DNA of 64,000 nt from Citrobacter sp. Marseille-Q6884. Lineage in GTDB: Bacteria > Pseudomonadota > Gammaproteobacteria > Enterobacterales > Enterobacteriaceae. The DNA lies in contig NZ_CAMDRE010000003.1 in NCBI RefSeq assembly GCF_945906775.1, positions 225,488-289,487 of the forward strand, written 5' to 3'. Of this stretch, positions 42,354-50,414 are shown piece after piece. The notes beneath the pieces are model-generated. The model was not told the DNA's origin and ran no database searches. It saw only the letters and a program-made list of their open reading frames with translations. The stretch's first letter is position 1; every line of letters starts with the position of its first letter. The translations under genes and the position numbers were made by a program.

Positions 42354-43643
42354 TCAGATGGTTGATAGATCGACTCCGTAGTTGAGTTCCTCTGCGAAGT
42401 CCGGCAGTCCGTAACCGATGGTTTTCTTGTAGAAAGGAGAGACCTTCGCAGTCGGTGCCTTCTTCTTGTGCTTCGTGGTGTAGAGCATTCGTGCCCGCAT
42501 CACCTCGAAGGAGTAACCGCGCCCTTCACGGTTCTTGTCCTTGGCCAGTCGGTTGATGGACTCCGTGTAAGCGTTGGTGACGGGCATGTCCGTCTCGAAG
42601 TAGGTCATGGTCTCTTCGCGCCAGTTTCCCACTGCCCTGACCAGATCGCTCCAGACTTCCTTTTGGCCCTTCGGGATGGTGGCTATCCACTCGTCCAGGG
42701 CGGCTTCTGCCTGGAGCCGTGTGGTGGCGTCCCAGATGCCGTAGAAGCGCTCCTTGTGCTCGTAGGCGGCCAGCAGTTGCGGGAACGCGCCTGTCCAGGT
42801 CTCCATGATGAGGCGCTCCCGGTCTGAGACTTCGTGAGCGCGTTTCAGCAGGATTTTCCGGTCTCCCTTGAGAGTCCGGCTCTGGGACGGTTTCAGCTCC
42901 TTTCTGAGGCCCTTGCGCACTCTCTCTAGGGCATCGTTGGCCATGCGCACCACATGGAACTTATCGACCACGATACGGGCCTGGGGCAGCACAGCCTTGA
43001 CCGCTGCCCGGTAGGGGTTCCACATGTCCATGCTGACGATCTCGACCTTCTGCCGGTCTTTCAGCTTCATCAGGTAGTTGGTCACCACGTCCTGGCGGCG
43101 GGTGGCCAGCAGGTCGAGCAGGGTTCGCTCCTCAATGTTGGTCAGAATGCAGCGGTAGCGCTTGTTCAGGTATAGCTCGTCAATGCCCAGGATGCGGGGC
43201 GTCTCGAAGCGGTGCCAGCGCCCCAGGAACTCGGCGCGGGCGTTGAAGATGTCGCGCACCGTCTTCTCGTCCAGGCCGGTCTGTGCCGCCACAAAGGTGT
43301 AGGGGTGGTTGAAGGATTCCTTCTCCACGTACTCATGCAGCCGCAGTGTCATACGGAATCCGTCCACCATCTCCGGTAGCTGGGGCCTGAATGTTGTCTT
43401 GCAGGCCCGGCAGGTGTATCGGCGGCGGACCACCCAGAGAGTGACCCGCTTGCCGTGGATGGGCAGATCACGATAGGGAACGTCACGCTTGCCGAACCGT
43501 ACGAACTCACCCTGCACGCCGCATTCCTCGCAGGCGATGGGATCGGGCACGTCCACCTGGAAGTGCATTTCGTCGTCGGTTGATTTGCAGCCCAGTACTT
43601 GGTATTGCGGCAGGTGAAGGATGTTGTCGGGAAGTTCGGTCAT
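42354..43643 (-). CDS. tnpA: ISL3-family transposase TnpA of ISPpu12-like element
   Basis: A 429-residue transposase. The N-terminal zinc-finger region (CEECGVQGEFVRFG, CRACKTTFRPQLP) is followed by a helix-turn-helix (FVAAQTGLDEKTVRDIF) and a DDE core starting at LGIDELYLNKRYRCI, with SMDMWNPYRAA and a late TDMPVTNAYTESINR (Glu). It is full length. It is the last gene of a minus-strand run after the cation-efflux and lspA genes. Confidence 0.95.
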   Translation of the reverse strand: MTELPDNILHLPQYQVLGCKSTDDEMHFQVDVPDPIACEECGVQGEFVRFGKRDVPYRDLPIHGKRVTLWVVRRRYTCRACKTTFRPQLPEMVDGFRMTLRLHEYVEKESFNHPYTFVAAQTGLDEKTVRDIFNARAEFLGRWHRFETPRILGIDELYLNKRYRCILTNIEERTLLDLLATRRQDVVTNYLMKLKDRQKVEIVSMDMWNPYRAAVKAVLPQARIVVDKFHVVRMANDALERVRKGLRKELKPSQSRTLKGDRKILLKRAHEVSDRERLIMETWTGAFPQLLAAYEHKERFYGIWDATTRLQAEAALDEWIATIPKGQKEVWSDLVRAVGNWREETMTYFETDMPVTNAYTESINRLAKDKNREGRGYSFEVMRARMLYTTKHKKKAPTAKVSPFYKKTIGYGLPDFAEELNYGVDLSTI

Positions 43644-43664
43644 GGTGTTGTATAGGCGTAGGTG

Positions 43665-44177
43665 TCAGTCAGATCCATCCGGCTCGGCATTGGTGTTTGC
43701 TTTTTTACCCAACAAGCTGCTGGAAACGAAAAGTAAGGCACCGAGGACAATTGCAATATCAGCCAGGTTGAAGGCCGGCCAATGCCAGTCTCGCCAATAG
43801 AAATCAAAGGAATCCACAACATAGCCGCGAAAGACCCGGTCAATCAGGTTGCCCATGGCGCCACCGAGGATAAGACTGTAAGCGATGGCTTCTCCTTTAT
43901 GACGATTTTCAAGGATCAGCTTGATCAGAAAAATCGAGACCACTACCGCGATTCCGATAAAAAAGTAGCGCTGCCAGCCTCCACCATTCGCAAAAAGACT
44001 GAATGCGGCACCGGTGTTCCATAGGTGCACCCAGTTAAAGAACGGGGTCACCGAAACATACTCGCCATAGGCCATTGATTGCTGCACCAGCCACTTTACA
44101 GCCTGATCAGACGCTGCCAGCAGGCCCGATATGGACAATAGGGCATACGGCGAGAGCTTTTTGCCAATAATGAGCAT
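43665..44177 (-). CDS. lspA: Lipoprotein signal peptidase (LspA), ISPpu12 passenger
   Basis: A 170-residue inner-membrane aspartyl peptidase with four membrane helices. The conserved segments are AASDQAVKWLV (about 22-32), WVHLWNTGAAFS (about 49-60), LGGAMGNLIDRVFRGYVVDSFDFYW (catalytic Asp residues at about 117 and 123-126) and FNLADIAIVLGALL. All key residues are present. It starts 4 bases after the efflux gene stop. Its purpose on an IS is unclear; such copies travel with metal-resistance genes. Confidence 0.95.
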   Translation of the reverse strand: MLIIGKKLSPYALLSISGLLAASDQAVKWLVQQSMAYGEYVSVTPFFNWVHLWNTGAAFSLFANGGGWQRYFFIGIAVVVSIFLIKLILENRHKGEAIAYSLILGGAMGNLIDRVFRGYVVDSFDFYWRDWHWPAFNLADIAIVLGALLFVSSSLLGKKANTNAEPDGSD

Positions 44178-44180
44178 TAT

Positions 44181-45077
44181 TTAACCCTTCAACGCCAAAA
44201 TGCGTCTGGCACCGTTAAGTACAATGCCCCCCGCGATGGTGCCGATAATCAGATCCGGATAATTGGAACCGGTCCACGCGACCAGGGCGCCGGCGGTGAT
44301 GACCCCCAGGTTGATCACCACGTCGTTGGCCGAGAATATCCAGCTTGCCTTCATGTGCGCCCCGCCTTCCCGATGTTTGGATATGAGCAGCAGACAACTG
44401 GTATTGGCAATCAATGCGACGAATGCGATAGCCATCATCACCAGCGATTCAGGCTCACTACCGAATACAAAGCGTCTCACCACCTCTACGAGCACGCCCA
44501 CAGCCAAGATCAGTTGCAGTACACCAGCAAGATGCGCGGCACGTACCTGCATTTTCACGCTATGTCCAACCGCATAAAGGGCAAGCCCGTACACCGCCGC
44601 ATCGGCAAAATTGTCCAGGGATTCTCCAATCAGGCCGGTGGACTGGGCGATCAGACCGGCAGTCATTTCCACCACGAACAGAAGTGCATTGATGCCGAGC
44701 AACCAGCGCAGGGTCCCGGATTCTTGCTTAGCAGAAGCTGCCGAAAACTCGGCGGCCTTGATGGTCTCCGGATTTGCAGCGACGGTTTCCTGAAGCGAGG
44801 CGCCTAGCCCCAAGGTCTTCAGTTTCGAGGTGACGGGCTCGACCTCGCCGTCATGCACGACCTTCAGCCGGCGGTTCGACAAGTCGAAGGACAGCGCCCG
44901 AATCTCCTCAAAGCCGTTCAGGGCTAGGCGAATCATTCGTTCTTCTGATGGACAGTCCATCTTCGGCACGGCATAAACACTGACCCATCTCCCTGGCGCC
45001 TCGGAGGAGGCCTGTATATCGGTATCCGCTGCGGACGTTGCATCACCGCCACAGGCGCCACCACAGGATTTGCTCAT
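44181..45077 (-). CDS. Cation diffusion facilitator-type metal transporter, ISPpu12 passenger
   Basis: A 298-residue membrane protein. The N-terminal part has a Cys-rich start (SKSCGGACGGD) and a metal-binding-like domain with MDCPSEE (about 43-50), and the rest is a CDF-like membrane domain with six helices, including the ligand-type segments ESLDNFADAAVYGLA and SANDVVINLGVITAGALVAW. Expected substrates are divalent ions such as Zn, Cd or Pb; the sequence does not decide which. Start at 45077 (MSKSCGG) is chosen as it fits the metal-binding N-terminus. Confidence 0.88.
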   Translation of the reverse strand: MSKSCGGACGGDATSAADTDIQASSEAPGRWVSVYAVPKMDCPSEERMIRLALNGFEEIRALSFDLSNRRLKVVHDGEVEPVTSKLKTLGLGASLQETVAANPETIKAAEFSAASAKQESGTLRWLLGINALLFVVEMTAGLIAQSTGLIGESLDNFADAAVYGLALYAVGHSVKMQVRAAHLAGVLQLILAVGVLVEVVRRFVFGSEPESLVMMAIAFVALIANTSCLLLISKHREGGAHMKASWIFSANDVVINLGVITAGALVAWTGSNYPDLIIGTIAGGIVLNGARRILALKG

Positions 45078-45110
45078 GATACGACTCCACTTGAACAATG
45101 TTGTGGTACC

Positions 45111-45141
45111 ATTTAAAACTATAAAGCTACTATAAGGTCAA
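45111..45141 (-). promoter_or_regulatory. MerR-type promoter of the ISPpu12 efflux-lspA-tnpA run
   Basis: On the minus strand TTGACC (45141-45136), a 19-base spacer and TTAAAT (45116-45111). The long spacer with the dyad CTTATAGTAGCTTTATAG is the hallmark of promoters activated by MerR/PbrR/CadR proteins. It reads into the efflux gene, lspA and tnpA. Confidence 0.75.
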
Positions 45142-45172
45142 TAGAGTAAAGAATCCGTTGGGGAGGAGGCTG

Positions 45173-45580
45173 ATGCGCATTGGTCAGTTGGCGCAGTTGG
45201 TAGGGGTCGAAACACAGACGATCCGCTTCTATGAACAGCAGGGCTTGTTGCCGCCGCCTGATCGGCAGGACAACGGTTACCGTGTCTATACCGAGAAGCA
45301 TGGTGAGGGGCTGGCCTTCATCCGTCGCTGCAGAATCCTGGGCCTGTCACTGGCTGAGATTCACGAACTACAGAGCTATCAGGACGACCCTCATCAGCCT
45401 TGTACCGCCGTCAACGCCTTGCTCGATGATCACATCTCTCATGTGCGGTCGCAGATAACCGCTCTGCAAGCGCTTGAGAAACAACTCGTTTCACTGAGAG
45501 CGAGTTGCAACGATGACCGGGAAGTTGAGGCGTGTGGGGTTCTTGCTGGAATTAGCGAAGGAAACATGCACCAGCAGTAG
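45173..45580 (+). CDS. MerR-family metal-responsive regulator (PbrR/CadR-like), ISPpu12 passenger
   Basis: A 135-residue regulator. The N-terminal winged helix begins MRIGQLAQLVGVETQTIRFYEQQGLLPPPDRQDNGYR, followed by a dimerisation helix and metal-site cysteines (QPCTAV near 78 and SCNDD / EACGVL near 115-122). The three-cysteine pattern fits Pb/Cd/Zn sensors. The ATG at 45173 follows GGAGGAGG. It is divergent from the efflux gene across the 19-bp-spacer promoter. Confidence 0.9.
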   Translation: MRIGQLAQLVGVETQTIRFYEQQGLLPPPDRQDNGYRVYTEKHGEGLAFIRRCRILGLSLAEIHELQSYQDDPHQPCTAVNALLDDHISHVRSQITALQALEKQLVSLRASCNDDREVEACGVLAGISEGNMHQQ

Positions 45581-45668
45581 GTGAAGCATCAACCAGATAA
45601 TCCGATGAGATGCCGGTCTGTCTCACTCTCATGCAAAGGTAAGATCAACCATTTAATCCGCTTACCCC

Positions 45669-46137
45669 AAATTCGGCGAGCGCCATCATCGACTTTCAGA
45701 TCCCACGCAGGACCTGCTAACGTCAGCAGGGCATCGCGAAGCAGCATCGGCCCCAGCCGATAGTGGGATGCTGGCAGCGGCAATGAGTTGAGTGCGGTGA
45801 TGTCGCCCACCGGGCAAAGTTGGTAGCCGGAACGCAGCAAGACGTGATGCAGTGCATCGCCCACTGTCGCGCTGCGCGTGTCGGGAATGGAGACATCGAC
45901 AACCTGCAGCAACAGGTCTTGCTGTGCCGATGCCGGCGCCAGTTCGACCAGCGTGTAACGGCCATAGCGAACGACGGGCACGAATTCCGGATTCGGCTTC
46001 GTCGGTGCGATCGCCGGCTTTGCGATCGGGGCGGCCTTGGGCGGAGGCGTTGTCGTCGCGCAGCCGCTCATCAGTACGGCGGCGATCAGCAGGCCGCCGC
46101 CCGCCAGACGGCGATGAAAGTGGCTGAGTGGTTGCAT
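45669..46137 (-). pseudogene. pilL: PilL-type ICE lipoprotein, 3' end removed by ISPpu12
   Basis: About 156 codons with a lipoprotein signal (LLIAAVLMSGC, lipobox Cys near residue 25), a Pro/Lys-rich linker and a PilL N-terminal domain (ATVGDALHHVLLRSGYQLCP, LPLPASHYRLGPMLLRDALLTLAGPAWDL). Such genes belong to the type IV-pilus module of Pseudomonas integrative elements (PFGI-1/PAGI group). The frame runs into the ISPpu12 end at 45668. High GC and content suggest the block is of Pseudomonas or Xanthomonas origin. Confidence 0.8.
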
Positions 46138-46138
46138 G

Positions 46139-46167
46139 TGTCGGTTCTCTGGGACGTTGAACCGACA
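46139..46167. repeat. Inverted repeat upstream of the pilL fragment
   Basis: TGTCGGTT (46139-46146) and AACCGACA (46160-46167), a perfect 8-bp stem with a 13-base loop, directly before the pilL start codon. It could form a hairpin in the leader mRNA or be an operator. Confidence 0.4.
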
Positions 46168-46198
46168 CCATCGCTGTTGATGGCGGGAGCATCAGCAA

Positions 46199-46676
46199 AC
46201 AAAGGGATTTGCTGGCTCTCCCTATTTAAGTCATCTGCGATGTCGCTGCGCAGCCTGGGCCTGAGTCACACCACCATGCGCTGGGTGTCCAGGCCGCCGC
46301 CGCGATCGGTGTCAAAGAAGCCGCCGGCCTCCAGCACCTTGGTGCCGACCACGCCGTCGCGGTGGAAGGTCAGCGACTGCAACCCGGAGGCCATTTTCCT
46401 GGCTCCCTTGGTAGCGCGTCGCCAGACAGTCGTGGTACCAGAACGTCATGCCCAAGCCGCCAAGAAACGCTAAAGGGGCGGTTCCAGTCCGGGTCAACCC
46501 GATTCTTAGCGGCAGAGTGTCCGGATCCGCCGGGGCAGGCACTACAGCGATGCGCGTATCCCGCGTCCATGCAACAAGAGGGCTCCCGATATCGCAAAAC
46601 TGAAGACATTAGGTTGGAGATGTTCCATTTTTAGCCACTGATCGGCGTGTGATTTGGAGCAGGAGCATTTAAGGAC
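46199..46676. other. Degraded or unassigned stretch between pilL' and the regulator gene
   Basis: No convincing complete gene. On the minus strand 46394-46266 encodes about 42 codons ending in a stop (TFHRDGVVGTKVLEAGGFF...TQRMVV), which looks like the C-terminus of a larger protein. I could not identify it, and the rest of the stretch shows no open frame with a proper start. Confidence 0.3.
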
Positions 46677-46691
46677 TAGCCGACTGGTCTA
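46677..46691. promoter_or_regulatory. Candidate operator of the NemR-like regulator (own promoter)
   Basis: TAGCCGACTGGTCTA is an imperfect palindrome of the TAGACC...GGTCTA type described for E. coli NemR. It lies 21 bases before the regulator ATG; a related site is at 47346-47358. Confidence 0.55.
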
Positions 46692-46712
46692 ATTTGGAAT
46701 ATACTGCATCGC

Positions 46713-47318
46713 ATGACCAATACTACGAACGACGTTCGCCAACACATCCTGACTACCGCGCAAAGCATCATTGGCGGTAAGGGCTTCAGTGCCGTTGGCC
46801 TGAATGAAATCCTCCATGCCTCGAGCGTGCCCAAGGGCTCGTTCTATCATTACTTCGGGTCGAAGGAGGCGTTTGGTGAGGCCTTGCTGGAAAACTATTT
46901 CACCGATTACCTGGCTGCGCTTGATGCCGTGCTGGCTCGGTCCGACGTGTCGGCCGGGGAGCGCTTGATGGCCTATTTCGAGCACTGGCTGGAGACCCAG
47001 GCAACCTGCGATCCGAAAGGCAAGTGCCTGGCGGTCAAGCTGGCCGCCGAGGTCAGCGACCTTTCCGAAGCGATGCGTTCCGTCCTCGATTATGGGACTG
47101 CACGCATCATTGCGCGCCTGACCCGTGCCATCGAGGCTGGCGTAGCAGACGGCTCCCTTGCCTCGCAGCCGGATGCCAGCGCCATGGCGACCACGCTGTA
47201 CCAATTGTGGCTAGGGGCGAGCTTGCGCGCCAAGATTACGCGCGACCGCGTACCTCTTGAGTCCGCATTGACCGCTACGCGTGGGTTGCTGGGGCTGCCT
47301 GCTGCGGTCGGCACCTGA
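46713..47318 (+). CDS. TetR-family regulator, NemR-like (electrophile/bleach sensor)
   Basis: A 201-residue TetR-type repressor. The N-terminal helix-turn-helix (IIGGKGFSAVGLNEILHASSVPKGSFYHYF, residues 19-48) and the rest follow E. coli NemR closely. In NemR, Cys106 and Lys175 sense reactive chlorine and electrophiles; here Cys105 (KGKCLAVKL) and Lys174 (LRAKITR) occupy the matching positions, while NemR Cys116 is Ser here (EVSDLS). It precedes six redox enzymes in the same direction and candidate operators lie before both it and the first enzyme. Calling it nemR outright would need an alignment. Confidence 0.85.
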   Translation: MTNTTNDVRQHILTTAQSIIGGKGFSAVGLNEILHASSVPKGSFYHYFGSKEAFGEALLENYFTDYLAALDAVLARSDVSAGERLMAYFEHWLETQATCDPKGKCLAVKLAAEVSDLSEAMRSVLDYGTARIIARLTRAIEAGVADGSLASQPDASAMATTLYQLWLGASLRAKITRDRVPLESALTATRGLLGLPAAVGT

Positions 47319-47345
47319 AACACCAGTTTTTTTGTCCGGGAGCTA

Positions 47346-47358
47346 TACGACCGGTCTA
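47346..47358. promoter_or_regulatory. Candidate NemR-like operator before the enzyme genes
   Basis: TACGACCGGTCTA with the palindromic core GACCGGTC, 62 bases before the first enzyme start. It shares GGTCTAAT with the operator at the regulator promoter. Confidence 0.6.
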
Positions 47359-47419
47359 ATCAAGCAATGTATCTGTTTTGTTTGGCCGCCTTTACCTCAC
47401 ATCCTCAAGGAGCTCACTC

Positions 47420-48448
47420 ATGACTGAGATCACCCAGACCCGCATCGTGCTTGCCTCGCGCCCTGTGGGCGAGCCGAAGCCGGAAGACTTCCGGCTGGAG
47501 CAGGGGCCGCTGCCTCAATCCGCCGCGGGTCAATTGCTGTTGGAGACGCTCTATCTCTCGCTCGACCCGTACATGCGCGGGCGGATGAGCGATGCACCGT
47601 CCTACGCGCCGCCGTGGGAACTGGGCGCGGTGCCGAGCGGCGGCGCGGTGAGCCGGGTGGCGGTCTCGCATCACCCCGATTTTCAACCCGGCGATCTGGT
47701 GCTCGGCGATACCGGCTGGCAGAGCCACACGTTGTCCGACGGGCATGGCCTGAGCCTGCTCGACCGCAGCCTGGCGCAGCCCTCGCTGGCGCTGAGCGTG
47801 CTGGGCATGCCGGGGTTCACCGCCTACCACGGCCTGCTGAACATCGGCCGGCCGCAAGCGGGCGAGACCGTGGTCGTCGCCTCGGCCACCGGCGCGGTCG
47901 GCTCGGTGGTCGGGCAGCTTGCCAGGCTCAAGGGTGCGCGCGCCATCGGCATCGCCGGCGGGGAGGAGAAATGCCGCTACGCGGTGGAAGCGCTGGGCTT
48001 TGACGTCTGCCTCGACCACCGTGCGCCTGACTTCGCCGAGCAACTGGCGGCCGCCACGCCGCAGGGCATCGACGTCTACTACGAGAACGTCGGTGGTGCA
48101 GTGCTCGACGCCGTGCTGCCGCGACTCAACGTCGGCGCCCGCGTGCCGGTGTGCGGGCTGATCGCGCATTACAACGACACCGGCCTGCCGCCCAGCCCGG
48201 ACCGTATGCCGCAGCTGCTGGGCCTGGTGCTGCGCAAGCGCCTGCTGCTCCAGGGCTTCATCATCAGCGATCACTACGCCGACGGCTTCACAGCCTTCCA
48301 GTGCGACATGGGCGGCTGGGTCGCCGCGGGCAAGGTCAAGCTCCGCGAGGACTTCGTCGAGGGGTTGGAGCGCGCGCCGCAGGCGCTGATCGACCTGCTG
48401 GCCGGTAAGCACTTCGGCAAGGTCGTGGTGCGCGTGGCCGGCGCCTGA
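47420..48448 (+). CDS. NADP-dependent oxidoreductase (medium-chain, CurA/leukotriene reductase type)
   Basis: A 342-residue zinc-independent medium-chain reductase that reduces double bonds of alpha,beta-unsaturated carbonyls. It has the NADP-binding Rossmann loop SATGAVGSVVGQLARLKGA (about 152-170), the family start LASRPVGEPKPEDFRLE, the LDPYMRGRMS segment and the YYENVGGAVLDAVLPRL motif. AAGGAG precedes ATG 47420. It is the first enzyme of the cassette. Confidence 0.9.
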   Translation: MTEITQTRIVLASRPVGEPKPEDFRLEQGPLPQSAAGQLLLETLYLSLDPYMRGRMSDAPSYAPPWELGAVPSGGAVSRVAVSHHPDFQPGDLVLGDTGWQSHTLSDGHGLSLLDRSLAQPSLALSVLGMPGFTAYHGLLNIGRPQAGETVVVASATGAVGSVVGQLARLKGARAIGIAGGEEKCRYAVEALGFDVCLDHRAPDFAEQLAAATPQGIDVYYENVGGAVLDAVLPRLNVGARVPVCGLIAHYNDTGLPPSPDRMPQLLGLVLRKRLLLQGFIISDHYADGFTAFQCDMGGWVAAGKVKLREDFVEGLERAPQALIDLLAGKHFGKVVVRVAGA

Positions 48449-48485
48449 ACCTTTCCATCTTCATCATTCCAAGGAGAACTTCCAC

Positions 48486-49163
48486 ATGGCAAACATTCTC
48501 GTCGTCCTCACCTCTCACGACCAGCTCGGCGACACCGGCAGGAAGACCGGTTTCTGGCTGGAGGAACTGGCCGCACCCTACTACGCCTTCCACGATGCCG
48601 GCGCGACCCTGACACTGGCCTCGCCCAGGGGCGGCCAGCCGCCTCTCGACCCCAAGAGCGACGAACCCGACGCCCAGACTGAGGCCACCCGCCGCTTCCA
48701 GTCCGACGCCGACGCGATGAAGGCGCTGGCCAACACCCGCAAGCTGTCCGAAGTCGCCATCGGCGAATTCGATGCGGTGTTCTACCCCGGCGGCCACGGC
48801 CCGCTCTGGGATCTGGCCGAAGACCCCGCCTCGATCGGCCTGATCGAGGCGGCGGTCAGGGCCGGCAAGCCGGTCGGTGCGGTCTGCCACGCGCCGGGCG
48901 TGCTGCGCCACGCCGAGGGCGTCGACGGCAAGCCGCTGGTCGCCGGCAAGCGGGTGACCGGCTTCAGCAACAGCGAGGAGGAAGCGGTCGGCCTGACCGA
49001 GGTGGTGCCGTTCCTGGTCGAAGACGTGCTCAAGGCCAATGGCGGCCACTACAGCCAGGGCGCCGACTGGGCCTCGCATGTGCAGACCGACGGCCTGCTG
49101 GTCACCGGCCAGAACCCGGCCTCGTCCGCCGACGCCGCCAAGGCCCTGCTTTCCCTTCTGTGA
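48486..49163 (+). CDS. Type 1 glutamine amidotransferase-like (DJ-1/PfpI, Hsp31 type) protein
   Basis: A 225-residue DJ-1/PfpI-superfamily protein of the type that converts methylglyoxal or repairs glycated molecules. The nucleophile elbow is AVCHAPGVLRHA (Cys near residue 136), and GGHGPLWDL with an upstream Glu (DAVFYPGGHG) is also present. It starts 37 bases after the oxidoreductase with AAGGAG. The enzyme reaction is inferred from the family. Confidence 0.85.
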   Translation: MANILVVLTSHDQLGDTGRKTGFWLEELAAPYYAFHDAGATLTLASPRGGQPPLDPKSDEPDAQTEATRRFQSDADAMKALANTRKLSEVAIGEFDAVFYPGGHGPLWDLAEDPASIGLIEAAVRAGKPVGAVCHAPGVLRHAEGVDGKPLVAGKRVTGFSNSEEEAVGLTEVVPFLVEDVLKANGGHYSQGADWASHVQTDGLLVTGQNPASSADAAKALLSLL

Positions 49164-49174
49164 GGAGTCTGAAC

Positions 49175-50344
49175 ATGTCCGCTTATGTGGTTTTCCTGCG
49201 AGAACGCACCCTCGACGCCGGCGAACTTGACACCTACGCCAAGGAAGCTCCAGCCGCGCGCGAAGGGCACGACCTGACGCCGTTGGCGTTCTATGACGAT
49301 TTCGAAGTGCTGGAAGGCCCGACGATCGAGGGCGGCGTGATCCTGCGCTTTCCCGATATGCAGGCCGCGCGCGCCTGGTATCACAGCCCCGCCTACCAGG
49401 CGGCACGAGCGCACCGGTTCAAGGGCGCGGAATACCGCGTGGTCCTGCTCGACGGTATCGATGCGCCGCCTGCGGCCTGGGTCGACGCTCCCACACACGC
49501 ACAGGAATCTGGCATGACATCCCAACAAATTGATCCCGCCACTGCGTGGCAGGCCCGCTACGGGGAGGTTGCCACCCGACCGTTGCCGCCCGTTCCCGCC
49601 GTCCTGGCGGCGCTGCTGGCGCACCGCTCGGTGCGCGCCTACACCGATCAGCCGGTCGACGACGAGGCGCTTGAACTCGCCATCGCCGCCGCGCAATCGG
49701 CCTCCAGTTCGTCCAACCTGCAGCCATGGAGCGTGATCGCCGTGCGCGACCCCGCGCGGCGGGCGCGGCTGGCCGAGCTGGCAGGCGGCCAGCGGCACGT
49801 GGCCGAGGCCCCGCTGTTCCTGGCCTGGGTCGCCGACTGGTCGCGGCTGCGCCGGCTCGGTGCCGCGCAAGGCGTGGCGACCGACGGTATCGACTACCTG
49901 GAGAGCTACACCGTCGGTGTGGTCGACACCGCGCTGGCCGCGCAGAACGCCGTGGTCGCCTTCGAGGCCCAGGGGCTGGGCATCGTCTATATCGGCGGCA
50001 TGCGCAACCAGCCGGAGGCGGCCGCCGCCGAACTGGGCCTGCCGCAGGACAGCTTCGTGGTGTTCGGCATGTGCGTGGGCCATCCCGATCAGGCCCGCCC
50101 GGCCGAGATCAAGCCGCGCCTGGCGCAGGCGGCGGTGCTGCACCGCGAGCACTACGACGCCGCGGGCGAGGCGGTCGCGGTGGGGCATTACGACCCGCTG
50201 ATGCGCCGCTTCCAGCAGGACCAGCAACGCGACGACCGGCCCTGGTCGCAGACGTCATTGCAGCGCGTCGGCAGTGCCGAAGCGTTGATGGGCCGCCACC
50301 GCCTGCGCGAGGCCCTGAACGCGCTCGGCTTCGCCCTGCGCTGA
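49175..50344 (+). CDS. DUF1330 domain joined in frame to a nitroreductase
   Basis: A 389-codon frame. Residues 1-95 are a DUF1330 (dimeric alpha-beta barrel) domain (MSAYVVFLRERT, ALAFYDDFEVLEGPTIEGGVIL-type pattern, ARAWYHSPAYQAARAHR). From residue 114 begins an NfsA/FRP-like FMN nitroreductase (RSVRAYTDQPVDDEALELAI, SSSNLQPWSVIAV, GLGIVYIGGMRNQPEA, FGMCVGHPD). An internal ATG at 49514 has AGGA 7 bases upstream, so the nitroreductase (276 residues) may also be made alone. The fusion could be natural or the result of a lost stop. GAGGAG precedes 49175. Confidence 0.8.
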   Translation: MSAYVVFLRERTLDAGELDTYAKEAPAAREGHDLTPLAFYDDFEVLEGPTIEGGVILRFPDMQAARAWYHSPAYQAARAHRFKGAEYRVVLLDGIDAPPAAWVDAPTHAQESGMTSQQIDPATAWQARYGEVATRPLPPVPAVLAALLAHRSVRAYTDQPVDDEALELAIAAAQSASSSSNLQPWSVIAVRDPARRARLAELAGGQRHVAEAPLFLAWVADWSRLRRLGAAQGVATDGIDYLESYTVGVVDTALAAQNAVVAFEAQGLGIVYIGGMRNQPEAAAAELGLPQDSFVVFGMCVGHPDQARPAEIKPRLAQAAVLHREHYDAAGEAVAVGHYDPLMRRFQQDQQRDDRPWSQTSLQRVGSAEALMGRHRLREALNALGFALR

Positions 50345-50414
50345 AACCCACCGCGTCCGGCTCGTGTCGAGCCGAACGCAACTTGTTCGTTCACTGCTGC
50401 AAGGAGTCATAGCT

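Larger units (their letters stand above)
42296..45667 (-). mobile_element. ISPpu12-like ISL3-family element, 3372 bp, complete
   Basis: The ends are imperfect inverted repeats GGGTATACGGATTTAATGGT (from 42296) and the complement ending at 45667 (ACCATTTAATCCGCTTACCC). It carries tnpA, lspA, a cation-efflux gene and a divergent merR-type regulator, the known cargo of ISPpu12, whose length also matches. The 8-base flanks (ATTTAATG, CAAATTCG) do not match, so it did not arrive here by a simple insertion. Confidence 0.9.

Noticed and set aside
42288..45675. Target duplication for the complete ISPpu12 copy
   Set aside because: The 8-base flanks ATTTAATG and CAAATTCG do not match in either orientation.
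47414..48412. Long open frames on the minus strand (for example 332 codons here, 356 at 48336-49406, 392 at 49049-50227, 425 at 50391-51668)
   Set aside because: They are antisense to genes with clear enzyme motifs in GC-rich DNA, where spurious frames are common. They show no recognisable domains and are skewed in composition.
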